From positions 5,371,001 through 5,435,000 of the forward strand of contig NZ_CP016353.1 of the NCBI RefSeq assembly GCF_002240355.1: a DNA stretch of 64,000 nucleotides, given 5' to 3'. Source of the DNA: Prauserella marina. GTDB lineage: Bacteria > Actinomycetota > Actinomycetes > Mycobacteriales > Pseudonocardiaceae. The notes under the pieces are model-generated. The model ran no database searches and was not told the origin of the DNA. It saw nothing but the letters and a program-made list of their open reading frames with translations. The position numbers were made by a program, and so were the translations under genes. Positions 34,454-42,220 of this stretch are shown one piece after another (the stretch's first letter is position 1; each line of letters begins with the position of its first letter).

Positions 34454-35137
34454 TCAGCCTCGCGAGAAACTCGATCGCAAGGTCTCGATACCGCCTGCCG
34501 ACTCGACCGCGGAGGCGGAGGCGACCGAGGATACGATCATCCCGACGTAGACGTCCGCCAACTGGTCCGCGGTACGGGGACCGTCCGGGCGATACCACCG
34601 GGTCATCGAGTTCAGCTCACCGGTGATCATGATGCTGGCCAGCCGGGGATCGATCCCGCCGTCGATGACACCCTCGCGCTGCCCCTCCTCCAGAATGCGC
34701 TGGAGCACCACGACATAGGTTTCCCCACCCTCGCGGATCTCGGCGCGACGATGCTCGCTGAGCCGGTCGAACTCGCGCACCTGGATCGTGTACGGCACTA
34801 GGTGGTCGGCGGCGAACAGCACGTGGGCACGCACGAACGCGGCGAGTTTCTCCAGCGGGTCCCGCGCGCCCTCGGTGACGGTGTGCATGTCCGAGATGGC
34901 CTCGTCGTACACGTCCTTGATGATCTTGTAGAGGAAGTCCTCCTTGGATCGGACGTAGTGATAGAGGCTCCCCTTGAGGATCCCGACCCGGTCGGCGATG
35001 TCCTGGATGCTGGTCGCGCTGTACCCCTTGTCGAGGATCACCTCCGCGGCGGCCTCGACGATCTCGGCGTAGCGCTCGGGGTCAGGCCCACGACGCGGCC
35101 GCCCCCGCTTGGCCGGCTCGGCGTCGGTCTTCGACAT
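34454..35137 (-). CDS. TetR-family regulator, probable master regulator of the island
   Basis: A 227-residue TetR protein with a basic N-terminal tail (KRGRPRRGPDP) and helix-turn-helix TSIQDIADRVGILKGSLYHYVRSKEDF, similar in style to KstR2-type repressors of CoA-linked catabolism; these often bind an acyl-CoA inducer. It is the last gene of the moaA-VOC-SnoaL-tetR operon behind site D, so it would regulate itself. It is the only TetR gene inside the island, and six units carry a shared palindrome. Confidence 0.9.
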   Translation of the reverse strand: MSKTDAEPAKRGRPRRGPDPERYAEIVEAAAEVILDKGYSATSIQDIADRVGILKGSLYHYVRSKEDFLYKIIKDVYDEAISDMHTVTEGARDPLEKLAAFVRAHVLFAADHLVPYTIQVREFDRLSEHRRAEIREGGETYVVVLQRILEEGQREGVIDGGIDPRLASIMITGELNSMTRWYRPDGPRTADQLADVYVGMIVSSVASASAVESAGGIETLRSSFSRG

Positions 35138-35152
35138 CTGGTCACGTCCCCT

Positions 35153-35662
35153 TTAGGTAGCTGAGTCCGTCGAGCGCACGTCCCCTCCACTGTGCCCCGC
35201 GCGGTCGAACCACGGCAGGATAGTCCGGTCGCCGGTGACCCACCGACCGTCCACCCGACGCTCGGCGATCCGCCAGCCGTCGCCGGTGTGGCTCAGCAGA
35301 TCACGATAGGACGCGGCGACCTCGACCCGAGACGAACGCGCTCCCTCGCCACCGCGTGCGACCAGGGTGGCGCGAACGTGGCTGCGCACGCGCACCTGGC
35401 CGTCGTCGCCGGCCCGGCCGGACACGCTGCCGAGCAGATGCTGGGTCGTGCGGAGATCGCGATGGAGTTCGGCCATCACGTCCGCGACCTCAGCCCCGCC
35501 GCGGCAGCGAAACGCGCCGTAGTCGGCGACGGCGTCCGGGAGGAACAGCACGCGGAGTTCGTCGTACGCCTCGTCGTCGATCGCCCAACAGTAGCGGGCC
35601 AGTAACTCGGCAGCCACGGCGGTCGCGCGCACGTCGTCGAGAGGGCGCGGCTCAGCGGTCAT
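35153..35662 (-). CDS. SnoaL-like/NTF2-fold protein
   Basis: A 169-residue protein: LLARYCWAIDDEAYDELRVLFLPDAVADYG, then TTQHLLGSVSG and SYRDLLSHTGDGWRIAERRVDGRW, the classic nuclear transport factor 2-like layout shared with ring-hydroxylating dioxygenase beta subunits, dehydratases and isomerases. Activity unknown. Its start overlaps the VOC stop by 11 bp and it precedes the TetR gene by 15 bp. Confidence 0.85.
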   Translation of the reverse strand: MTAEPRPLDDVRATAVAAELLARYCWAIDDEAYDELRVLFLPDAVADYGAFRCRGGAEVADVMAELHRDLRTTQHLLGSVSGRAGDDGQVRVRSHVRATLVARGGEGARSSRVEVAASYRDLLSHTGDGWRIAERRVDGRWVTGDRTILPWFDRAGHSGGDVRSTDSAT

Positions 35663-36167
35663 CGGTGGCCCCGTTCTCCGACCGAGGGGCCGGATAGTCG
35701 GCGCCCTCGAACCACGCCTCGAGTTCCGCCTTCCGTGCGGCGTCGACGATCTCGATCAGCGGACCACTGGGCAACCGGTGGTATGCGAATCGGAATGCCT
35801 GCCCGCTGCCGTCGTCGGAGGTGAGCACCCTGGGGAATCCGTCGGCCTCGAGTTTCGCGGACGTGGCGGCGAAATCCTCGGCCCACACACCGACATGGTG
35901 CGCGCCGCCGGGGCCGAAGGACACGGACGGCGCCTCCCAGATCGTGCCCGGTACGGGTTCCAGCAACTCCAGTCGCGGCGAACCGCCCTGGGAATAAGCG
36001 AACCGCAGGTTCGCCGTCACCGGCCCTTCGGGTGTCGTCACCGGTATCTCGTGTTGCTCGACGTCGGTCCAGGTCACGCCGAAGACGGCGGTCAGGTCGC
36101 GTCGCGCGGCGTCGAGATCGGGCACGACGAATCCCGTGTGGTAGATGTCGGCGATGTTCAGCAACAC
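35652..36167 (-). CDS. VOC-family protein 5
   Basis: A 171-residue VOC protein starting at GTG 36167 with GGAGAGGAG upstream. Likely metal ligands are H (IYHTGFVV), E (RLELLEPV), H (AHHVGVWA) and E (GPLIEIVD), the H-E-H-E set of glyoxalase I-like and epimerase enzymes. It follows moaA by 24 bp in the regulator operon. Confidence 0.83.
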   Translation of the reverse strand: MLLNIADIYHTGFVVPDLDAARRDLTAVFGVTWTDVEQHEIPVTTPEGPVTANLRFAYSQGGSPRLELLEPVPGTIWEAPSVSFGPGGAHHVGVWAEDFAATSAKLEADGFPRVLTSDDGSGQAFRFAYHRLPSGPLIEIVDAARKAELEAWFEGADYPAPRSENGATDDR

Positions 36168-36191
36168 GTTCTCCTCTCCGGAAACCGGCGG

Positions 36192-37208
36192 TCAGCCGCC
36201 GATGTAGGACATCTCCACTCGTGGTCCGCGCAGGCCCTCCTCGCCCCGCAGTTCGGACGCGCGATCGGACCGTCCCGCCCAATGCCGCGCCAGCACCGCG
36301 TACAACTCCTCGTCGGTCGCGCCACCGCGTAGCAGAGCGCGCAGGTCGAGTCCTCGCGCGGCGAAGAGGCACGTGTACAGCTCACCGACAGCGGAGACGC
36401 GGGCGCGGGTGCAGGTCTGACAGAACGGTGCCGTGACGGAGGCGATGATCCCGATCTCGCCGCCGCCGTCGCGGTAGCGGAACCGGGTCGCGACCTCGCC
36501 CGCCACCTCGGGCGCGACCTCCGCCAGTGGCCACAGTGCGTCGACCCGTTCCCGGACCTCGTGCGCGGGAACGACCTTGTCGCGGACCCAGCCGTTGGTG
36601 GTGCCGACGTCCATGTACTCGATGAAGCGCAGCCGGACACCCTCGTCGCGGGCCCACGCCGCGAGCTCCTCGATCTGATGGTCGTTGACGCCGCGCTGAA
36701 CGACGGTGTTGACCTTGACGCCGAGCCCGGCCTCCCGCGCGGCGGTGATGCCGTCCAGCACGGCCGAAAGGGCCACCGGCGTGTCGGCCATCGCGCGAAA
36801 GGTCCTCTCGTCGAGCGCGTCGAGGCTGACGGTGACGCGGTGCAGACCATTGCGCGCGAGCACGGCGGCGTGTTTCGGCAGCAACACCCCGTTGGTCGTC
36901 ATGGCGAGATCCGCGAACCCGGACAGCATCGCGACGAGGTCGGGAAGACCGCCGCGCAGCAACGGTTCCCCTCCGGTCAGCCGGACCTTGCGCACACCGC
37001 CGCGCCGGAAGACGCCGAGCAGGCGGGTGATCTCCTCGAAGCTCAGCAGTTCGGAACGCGGCAGGAAGGCGTGGCCGGCTCCGAACAATTCGCGGGGCAT
37101 GCAGTAGCGGCACCGGAAATTGCACCGATCGGTAACCGACAATCGCACGTCGGTCAGCGGACGGCCGAGGCGGTCGCGCAGCGGGCCCGCATCGAGACGC
37201 TCTTCCAT
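36192..37208 (-). CDS. moaA: GTP 3',8-cyclase MoaA (molybdenum cofactor biosynthesis)
   Basis: A 338-residue radical SAM enzyme: C29-x3-C33-x2-C36 (CNFRCRYC) for the SAM cluster, LTGGEPLLR, a second cluster near the C-terminus (CQTCTRARVSAVGELYTC) and the essential terminal Gly-Gly (SYIGG). It converts GTP to the cyclic precursor on the way to molybdopterin. ATG at 37208 is preferred (GGAAGG upstream) over one six codons earlier. No other moa/moe genes are near, so it probably boosts cofactor supply for the molybdoenzyme at 42217. Confidence 0.93.
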   Translation of the reverse strand: MEERLDAGPLRDRLGRPLTDVRLSVTDRCNFRCRYCMPRELFGAGHAFLPRSELLSFEEITRLLGVFRRGGVRKVRLTGGEPLLRGGLPDLVAMLSGFADLAMTTNGVLLPKHAAVLARNGLHRVTVSLDALDERTFRAMADTPVALSAVLDGITAAREAGLGVKVNTVVQRGVNDHQIEELAAWARDEGVRLRFIEYMDVGTTNGWVRDKVVPAHEVRERVDALWPLAEVAPEVAGEVATRFRYRDGGGEIGIIASVTAPFCQTCTRARVSAVGELYTCLFAARGLDLRALLRGGATDEELYAVLARHWAGRSDRASELRGEEGLRGPRVEMSYIGG

Positions 37209-37233
37209 CACGGGACCTTCCCACATTTTGACA

Positions 37234-37247
37234 ACCGTTCGTTTGGT
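37234..37247. promoter_or_regulatory. Island TetR operator, site D (moaA-tetR / hydrolase divergent promoter)
   Basis: ACCGTTCGTTTGGT: the right half TCGTTTGGT is identical to sites B and F, the left arm is degenerate. It sits in the 93-bp gap between moaA (leftward) and the alpha/beta hydrolase (rightward), so one site may control both units, including the regulator itself. Confidence 0.7.
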
Positions 37248-37301
37248 AGGTTAGGCAAGGAGCGGAACTCGGAGCAAGCCCCCCATCGGGAGGAACGCCG
37301 C

Positions 37302-38231
37302 ATGGACGCCACGACGGCACATTTCCAGGTCGCTCCCGAGTACCGTGATCGCGCGCCCGGTACCGAAAACAGCGTCCCACCGGCGTGGTTCTCGGCTGCC
37401 CTGCGACGCGAGCGGCGCACGGGCGAGGTGCGAGTGGACGGCGTCCCGATCCGGTTCCTGTCCTGGGGTGACCCGCGCGAGCCCGCCACGATCCTGGTGC
37501 ACGGAGGAGCGGCGCACGCCATGTGGTGGGCGCCGGTCGCGGCGCGGCTCGACGGCCACGTCGTCGCACTCGACCTTTCCGGGCACGGCCGCAGCGGGCA
37601 CCGGCCCGGCTACTCGATCGAGCACTGGGCGAAGGAGATCATCGCGGTCGCGCGGAGCGTGTCGGGCGGCCCCGCCACGATCGTCGCGCACTCGCTCGGC
37701 GGCATCGTGGCCTCGCACGCCATGTCCCACACCGGCCTCGGCGCCCGGTTCCACAGGGTGGTTCTCCTCGACGCTCCGGTGTGGCCGGACGCGCCCGCGC
37801 CCGAGAAACCGTTGTCGGACAGGGAGGTCCGGCCGCACAGGAGCTACGCCACCGCGGCGGAGGCACTCGGGCGGTTCCGCCTGGTTCCCTCGCAGCCGTG
37901 CGCCAACGACTTCTACGTCGAGCACATCGCGTGGCACAGCCTCGCTCCTTTCGAGGAGGGCTGGCGGTGGCGTTTCGACCCCCGGATCTTCGCCGACCCG
38001 GACGGCGATCACCGGATCACCAGGTTCGAAGGCGACCTCGACCGCGCGAAAAGCCCGTTCGCGGTGGTCATGGGCGAGCGATCGTACCTTTCGCACGGCG
38101 CGAGGGCGGCCTTGGCGAACCGGCCCGGCACACCACTGTGCTTCGTGCCGGACGCGGCCCACCACGTAATGCTGGACCAGCCCCTCGCCCTTCTCGCCGT
38201 GATACGGGATCTGCTCGGCTCCTGGCCGTGA
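37302..38231 (+). CDS. Alpha/beta hydrolase
   Basis: A 309-residue hydrolase: oxyanion HGGAAHAMWW, nucleophile elbow VAHSLGGIV (Ser), probable acid in LLDAPVW or downstream, and catalytic His in PDAAHHVMLDQP. No signal peptide, so it is cytoplasmic. It probably hydrolyses an ester, lactone or ring-cleavage product of the pathway. GGGAGGAA precedes the ATG. The only rightward gene of this half; it ends 7 bp from the convergent dctQ stop. Confidence 0.9.
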   Translation: MDATTAHFQVAPEYRDRAPGTENSVPPAWFSAALRRERRTGEVRVDGVPIRFLSWGDPREPATILVHGGAAHAMWWAPVAARLDGHVVALDLSGHGRSGHRPGYSIEHWAKEIIAVARSVSGGPATIVAHSLGGIVASHAMSHTGLGARFHRVVLLDAPVWPDAPAPEKPLSDREVRPHRSYATAAEALGRFRLVPSQPCANDFYVEHIAWHSLAPFEEGWRWRFDPRIFADPDGDHRITRFEGDLDRAKSPFAVVMGERSYLSHGARAALANRPGTPLCFVPDAAHHVMLDQPLALLAVIRDLLGSWP

Positions 38232-38238
38232 CCGATGC

Positions 38239-38784
38239 TCAGATCCCGGCACCGCTGAGGTCGTCCCGCTTCGGACGGGCGCGCACGTCCTCCACCGCGG
38301 TCACAATCTGTTCCAGCGCGAGAATGAGGAAACCCGCGAACACGGCGAGCCTGGCCGGCCACATGGGAAGCCGGACCAGACCGAGCTTGTACTCACCGGT
38401 GTCGAGCGCGGCGGCGAGCACCTCCCAGGATGCCAGCGCGAGCAGCACCGCGACGAACGCGGCGCCGATCCCGCCCACCATCCGCACGATCTGGTAGGTA
38501 CGCCCCCGCAACTTGTCCAGCACGGACGTCATGGAGACATGCCGCCGCTGCCGTTCCGCCTCACCCAGCGCGAAGAACGCCGTCAGCGCCATCGCCAGTT
38601 CGACGTACTCGACAACGCCCGGCACCTCGGGTTTGCCGAGTTCGCGCAGCACGAAGTTGTAGACGACGAGCAGCATGATGAAGACCATGCCCGCGATGGA
38701 GACCACGGCCAGGCTTCGGGAAAGGGCGTGGATCGTCGCGGCGAGACCGCGACCGACGGTACCGAGGAAACCGCGGACGTTCAT
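38239..38784 (-). CDS. dctQ: TRAP transporter small permease (DctQ)
   Basis: A 181-residue membrane protein with four helices (LAVVSIAGMVFIMLLVVYNFVL; VEYVELAMALTAFFALGEA; VGGIGAAFVAVLLALASWEV; LAVFAGFLILALEQIV) and the family segment E-x-x-R-RHVSMTSVLDKL. DctQ joins the large permease to form the membrane part of a sodium-driven solute uptake system. Start overlaps dctM stop (ATGA). Confidence 0.93.
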   Translation of the reverse strand: MNVRGFLGTVGRGLAATIHALSRSLAVVSIAGMVFIMLLVVYNFVLRELGKPEVPGVVEYVELAMALTAFFALGEAERQRRHVSMTSVLDKLRGRTYQIVRMVGGIGAAFVAVLLALASWEVLAAALDTGEYKLGLVRLPMWPARLAVFAGFLILALEQIVTAVEDVRARPKRDDLSGAGI

Positions 38785-40118
38785 TCGGTCAGTCCCATCT
38801 GGCTCGGAATGAAGGTGACAATCGCGGGAAAGACGAACATCAGGATCACGACGATGATGTCCAGCCGCACGTACCAGAGCACGCCCTTGAAAGCGGTGCT
38901 CAGCTCGACGTCCTTGCGGATCCCGGCGACGACGAACGCGTTGAGCCCCAACGGCGGGGTGAGCAGCCCGATCTCGATCAGCTTCACGAACAGCAATCCG
39001 AACCAGATCCCGTCCATCCCGAGTTCGGTGACGACCGGGTAGGTCAGCGGCACCATGATCAGCAGGATCGACGTGGGATCGAGGAACATGCCCAGCGGGA
39101 TGAGCAACAGCAGGATGAGCGCGACGATCAGCCACGCGGGCACCGGAAGTCCGGTCAGGCCGTCGGCGATCAGTTGTGGCGCCCCGGCGGCGACCAAGAA
39201 CGAGGAAAAGATCGCGCCACCGATGAGAAGCGCGAAGACCATCCCGTTGAGACTGACCGCCGCGCTGAGCGAACCCCAGAGACTCCTGCCCATCTCCCTG
39301 GGCCTGCGCAGGTGCTCGACGATCACCATCAGCATGGCGACGAACGCGCCGACCGCGGCAGCCTCCACCGCCGTGAAGAAGCCGGAGTACATACCGCCGA
39401 TGATGATCACGAACAGCAGGCCGATGCGGAAAAGGCTGTAGGCGCCGGAAAGCAGGGCGGGCCGGTTGCTGAGCGGCAGCACGTCTTCGGCTCCCCTGCC
39501 GAACAGTTCGGGCTTGCGCTTGGCACGGATCATGATGGAGATGCCGTACACGACCGCGGTGACGACACCGGGCCCGATGCCCGCCATCAGCAGTGCGCCG
39601 ATGGACTCGCCGGTGAGCACGCCGTAGATCACCAGCGGCACACTCGGCGGGATCAGCACACCCAGGGTTCCCGCCGCGCCGACCACACCGGCGGCCACGT
39701 GCATGGCGTACCCGGCCTTGCGCATCTCGGTGATCGCGAGGTTCCCGATCGACACCACGGTGGCGATACTCGAACCGCTGACCGCGGCGAAACAGGCGCA
39801 CGCCGTGAGGGTGGCGACCGCGAGACCACCGGGGAGGCTGCGGAGGAACCAGCCCAGCACACGATAGGCGCCCTCGGCCAGGTTCGCCCGCTCGGCCGCG
39901 TTGCCCAGCAACACGAACATCGGGATGACCAGCAGCGTGAACTTCGAGGCGCTGCTGATCGGCAGCGCGCCCAGCGTCGCCATCCCCACGTCCGGGCCGC
40001 TGATCAGGTAGTAGCCGGCGAACCCGGCGAAGGTGAGTGCCAGCGCGATGCGCATACCCGAGAACAGGCACGCCGCGAGAATCGCGATGACCACCAGGAA
40101 AAGCTCAGTGGTTCCCAT
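38781..40118 (-). CDS. dctM: TRAP transporter large permease (DctM)
   Basis: A 445-residue protein with about 12 membrane helices, including the family signature region GSSIATVVSIGNLAITEM, IPPSVPLVIYGVLTGESIGALLMAG, and LMVIVEHLRRP. It is the sodium/solute symport channel of the TRAP system. It lies between dctP (48 bp upstream) and dctQ. Confidence 0.95.
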   Translation of the reverse strand: MGTTELFLVVIAILAACLFSGMRIALALTFAGFAGYYLISGPDVGMATLGALPISSASKFTLLVIPMFVLLGNAAERANLAEGAYRVLGWFLRSLPGGLAVATLTACACFAAVSGSSIATVVSIGNLAITEMRKAGYAMHVAAGVVGAAGTLGVLIPPSVPLVIYGVLTGESIGALLMAGIGPGVVTAVVYGISIMIRAKRKPELFGRGAEDVLPLSNRPALLSGAYSLFRIGLLFVIIIGGMYSGFFTAVEAAAVGAFVAMLMVIVEHLRRPREMGRSLWGSLSAAVSLNGMVFALLIGGAIFSSFLVAAGAPQLIADGLTGLPVPAWLIVALILLLLIPLGMFLDPTSILLIMVPLTYPVVTELGMDGIWFGLLFVKLIEIGLLTPPLGLNAFVVAGIRKDVELSTAFKGVLWYVRLDIIVVILMFVFPAIVTFIPSQMGLTE

Positions 40119-40166
40119 GGGACACAGGCCCTTTCGTCGACCCGGACATCCACAGTGGACGTATGG

Positions 40167-41267
40167 TCAGTTTCGGCCGCAGGTCGTGAGGCCCTCGGTG
40201 TAGGAGGAGGCGCCGGTGTGCTCGCGCAAGGAGTCGGTGTAGGCGCGCCAGACCTTCTCGACGTCACCGGGGTCGACGGACGTCGCCGCCTCGTCCTTCC
40301 ACACCCCTGGCGCGAGCCGCTGGGTCGCGTCAGCGATCCTGGCCTCGTCGGCCTCGCTCCAGCGCACGATCGTGCCGCCGGAGTCGAGGAACTTCTCGCA
40401 GGCCTGCCGGTCGTACTTGGTCATCAGCTGGTCCGACTTGGCGTACCACTCACCTTTGAGTTCCTCGATCGTGTCCTTCACGTCGCCGGACAACCGGTCG
40501 TAGGCGAGCTTGCTGATCGCGAAGATCGCGCCACCGTTCTCGCCGACGTCGGGCGCCATGTACTTCGCCACGTCGGTGATGCCGTTGGCGACCTGGGTGT
40601 CCATCGGATACGTGACACCGTCGACGATGCCGCGTTCCACGGACTCGTACACCTCTTCCGAGGCCTGGAAGGTCGGCTCCGCGCCGAGTTCCTGCCACAC
40701 CACCGACGACGGCCGCGCGGGAATCCGGATCTTGAGACCGGCCACATCGGACAGTGACTTCACCGGGGAGTTGAACGCGACCGCGGAGGCGTTGTTCGGC
40801 AGGAACCCGATCAGTTCGAGGTCCTGTCGCGCGAGTTCGTCGCGGAAGGCCTCGACGTTGTCCGCGAGATCCTGGAGCGCCCGCAGGCGCGCGGCCTGGT
40901 CAGCGTGCGCGATCGGCACCATGTTGATGTTGTTGAGCGGGAGTTCCGCTGGAAAGTAGGCGGGAATCACGTTGCCCGCCTCCGCGCGGCCCTGCTTGAG
41001 CCCCGGCAGCGTGTCCGTGCCCGAGAGGAGGCCGCCGCCGAAGGTGACCTCGGTGCGCACCTTCCCGTCCGTACGCTTCTCCAGCTCGTCCATGAACCAC
41101 TGGATGAGATCGGACTGCGAGCCACCCGGCGGCAGCACCTGCGCGGCCCGCAGCTGGACCGGCCCGCCCGCGTTGGACGCGATGCCAGCGCAGGCGCTCG
41201 TCGCCATCACGACCGCGACGAGACCGGCGAGGAGCCGGGAGATCCGGCTGGTCCTGGTGCGCGTCAT
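40167..41267 (-). CDS. dctP: TRAP transporter solute-binding lipoprotein (DctP)
   Basis: A 366-residue extracytoplasmic binding protein with a lipoprotein signal (LLAGLVAVVMATSACAG, lipobox Cys at 26). The DctP core includes LKIRIPARPSSVVWQELGAEP with the conserved Arg that pairs with a substrate carboxylate, and ERGIVDGVTYP. This implies the imported compound is a carboxylate, or is made into one by an exported esterase. GAGGAGG precedes ATG at 41267. Confidence 0.94.
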   Translation of the reverse strand: MTRTRTSRISRLLAGLVAVVMATSACAGIASNAGGPVQLRAAQVLPPGGSQSDLIQWFMDELEKRTDGKVRTEVTFGGGLLSGTDTLPGLKQGRAEAGNVIPAYFPAELPLNNINMVPIAHADQAARLRALQDLADNVEAFRDELARQDLELIGFLPNNASAVAFNSPVKSLSDVAGLKIRIPARPSSVVWQELGAEPTFQASEEVYESVERGIVDGVTYPMDTQVANGITDVAKYMAPDVGENGGAIFAISKLAYDRLSGDVKDTIEELKGEWYAKSDQLMTKYDRQACEKFLDSGGTIVRWSEADEARIADATQRLAPGVWKDEAATSVDPGDVEKVWRAYTDSLREHTGASSYTEGLTTCGRN

Positions 41268-41321
41268 TGCGCCTCCTCTGGATGTGCGTAGCTCGTGTCC
41301 GGCGTCGGCCGACAGAATTCC

Positions 41322-41335
41322 ACCAACCGGTTGGT
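41322..41335 (-). promoter_or_regulatory. Island TetR operator, site E (TRAP transporter operon)
   Basis: ACCAACCGGTTGGT is a perfect 14-bp palindrome, 54 bp upstream of dctP. It shares the ACCAA/TTGGT arms and 4-bp spacing with the other sites and has the centre CCGG. Confidence 0.82.
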
Positions 41336-41440
41336 CAATTAACGCCAACAGGGGTTGTGGTGTCAAGCACACTCGTTAGGGGAAATCGTGACTCGCGTCA
41401 CACAATCGACATGACGTTGAAGTCCTTTGTGGACTAAAAC

Positions 41441-42220
41441 TCAGAGCGAATAGCCGCCGTCGACGTCAATCCACTGCCCGGTGACGTAGCGGGCGTCGTC
41501 GCAGGCCAGGAAACACACCGCGGCCGCGATGTCGGCGGCCTTGCCGAACGCGGCCAGCGGGATCCGGCTCCGCGCGGTCTCCAGATGCTCGGGGCGGATG
41601 TCGCCACTCGCCATCAGAGCCTGGGTCATTCCCTCGTCGAGAATGCCCACGCCGACGGCGTTGGCGCGGACGCCGTAACGCCCTTCCTCGGCCGCCACCG
41701 CCTTCACCACCGCCTCGTTGGCCGCCTTCGGCCCGCTCGAGAGCACGTCGCGCAAGACAAACCGTCTATTCGCGACAGTGGCGACCACGACCACCGAACC
41801 GCGTGACTCCCGCAGCGCGGGCAACGCGGCACTGATCACCGCGAACGTGCCGCCCGCGTCGATCCGCAGCTGCTCGTTGTACTGCTCGGGGGCAAGCGTG
41901 CTCGCCCATGCCTGGTAGTTGGTCGGCGAGGCAGCCAGCACCACGGTGTGAAGCCCGCCGTGCCGTCTGACCGCCTCCCCCACCACACTCCGAACCTGTT
42001 CGGTGTCACCGAGATCGAGCCCTACCGCGACCCCGTCCCTGCCCGTTTCCTTCACGAGCGCGGCGGTCTCCGTCGCGGCTGAGGCGTTGCCAGCGTAGGT
42101 CACCGTGACGTCGGCGCCGAGCCCGGCGAGCCGTGTCGCCACCGCCCTGCCGATCGCGCCGCTGCCGCCGACGACGAGGCAACCGCCCCGCCGTCCTCCG
42201 AACGCGTCCTCGGTCATCAC
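41441..42220 (-). CDS. SDR-family protein lacking the catalytic tyrosine
   Basis: A 259-residue SDR: VVGGSGAIGRAV cofactor loop, LDLGDTEQV, and an end DARYVTGQWIDVDGGYSL typical of the family. Where YxxxK is expected it has SSGPK (Ser in place of Tyr, Lys kept), so it is an atypical SDR that may not work by the usual proton relay. It starts at GTG 42220 or ATG 42217, overlapping the stop of the molybdoenzyme, and may act with it. Confidence 0.85.
   Translation of the reverse strand: MMTEDAFGGRRGGCLVVGGSGAIGRAVATRLAGLGADVTVTYAGNASAATETAALVKETGRDGVAVGLDLGDTEQVRSVVGEAVRRHGGLHTVVLAASPTNYQAWASTLAPEQYNEQLRIDAGGTFAVISAALPALRESRGSVVVVATVANRRFVLRDVLSSGPKAANEAVVKAVAAEEGRYGVRANAVGVGILDEGMTQALMASGDIRPEHLETARSRIPLAAFGKAADIAAAVCFLACDDARYVTGQWIDVDGGYSL

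Noticed and set aside
34454-35137. KstR or KstR2 steroid repressor
   Set aside because: Similar style but the shared operators (ACCAAnnnnTTGGT) do not match the remembered KstR motifs, and core steroid-ring genes are absent.
36192-37208. MoaA gene as a mycofactocin maturase (MftC)
   Set aside because: Sequence has the MoaA C-terminal cysteine set and terminal Gly-Gly, and no mftA peptide or mftB partner is nearby.
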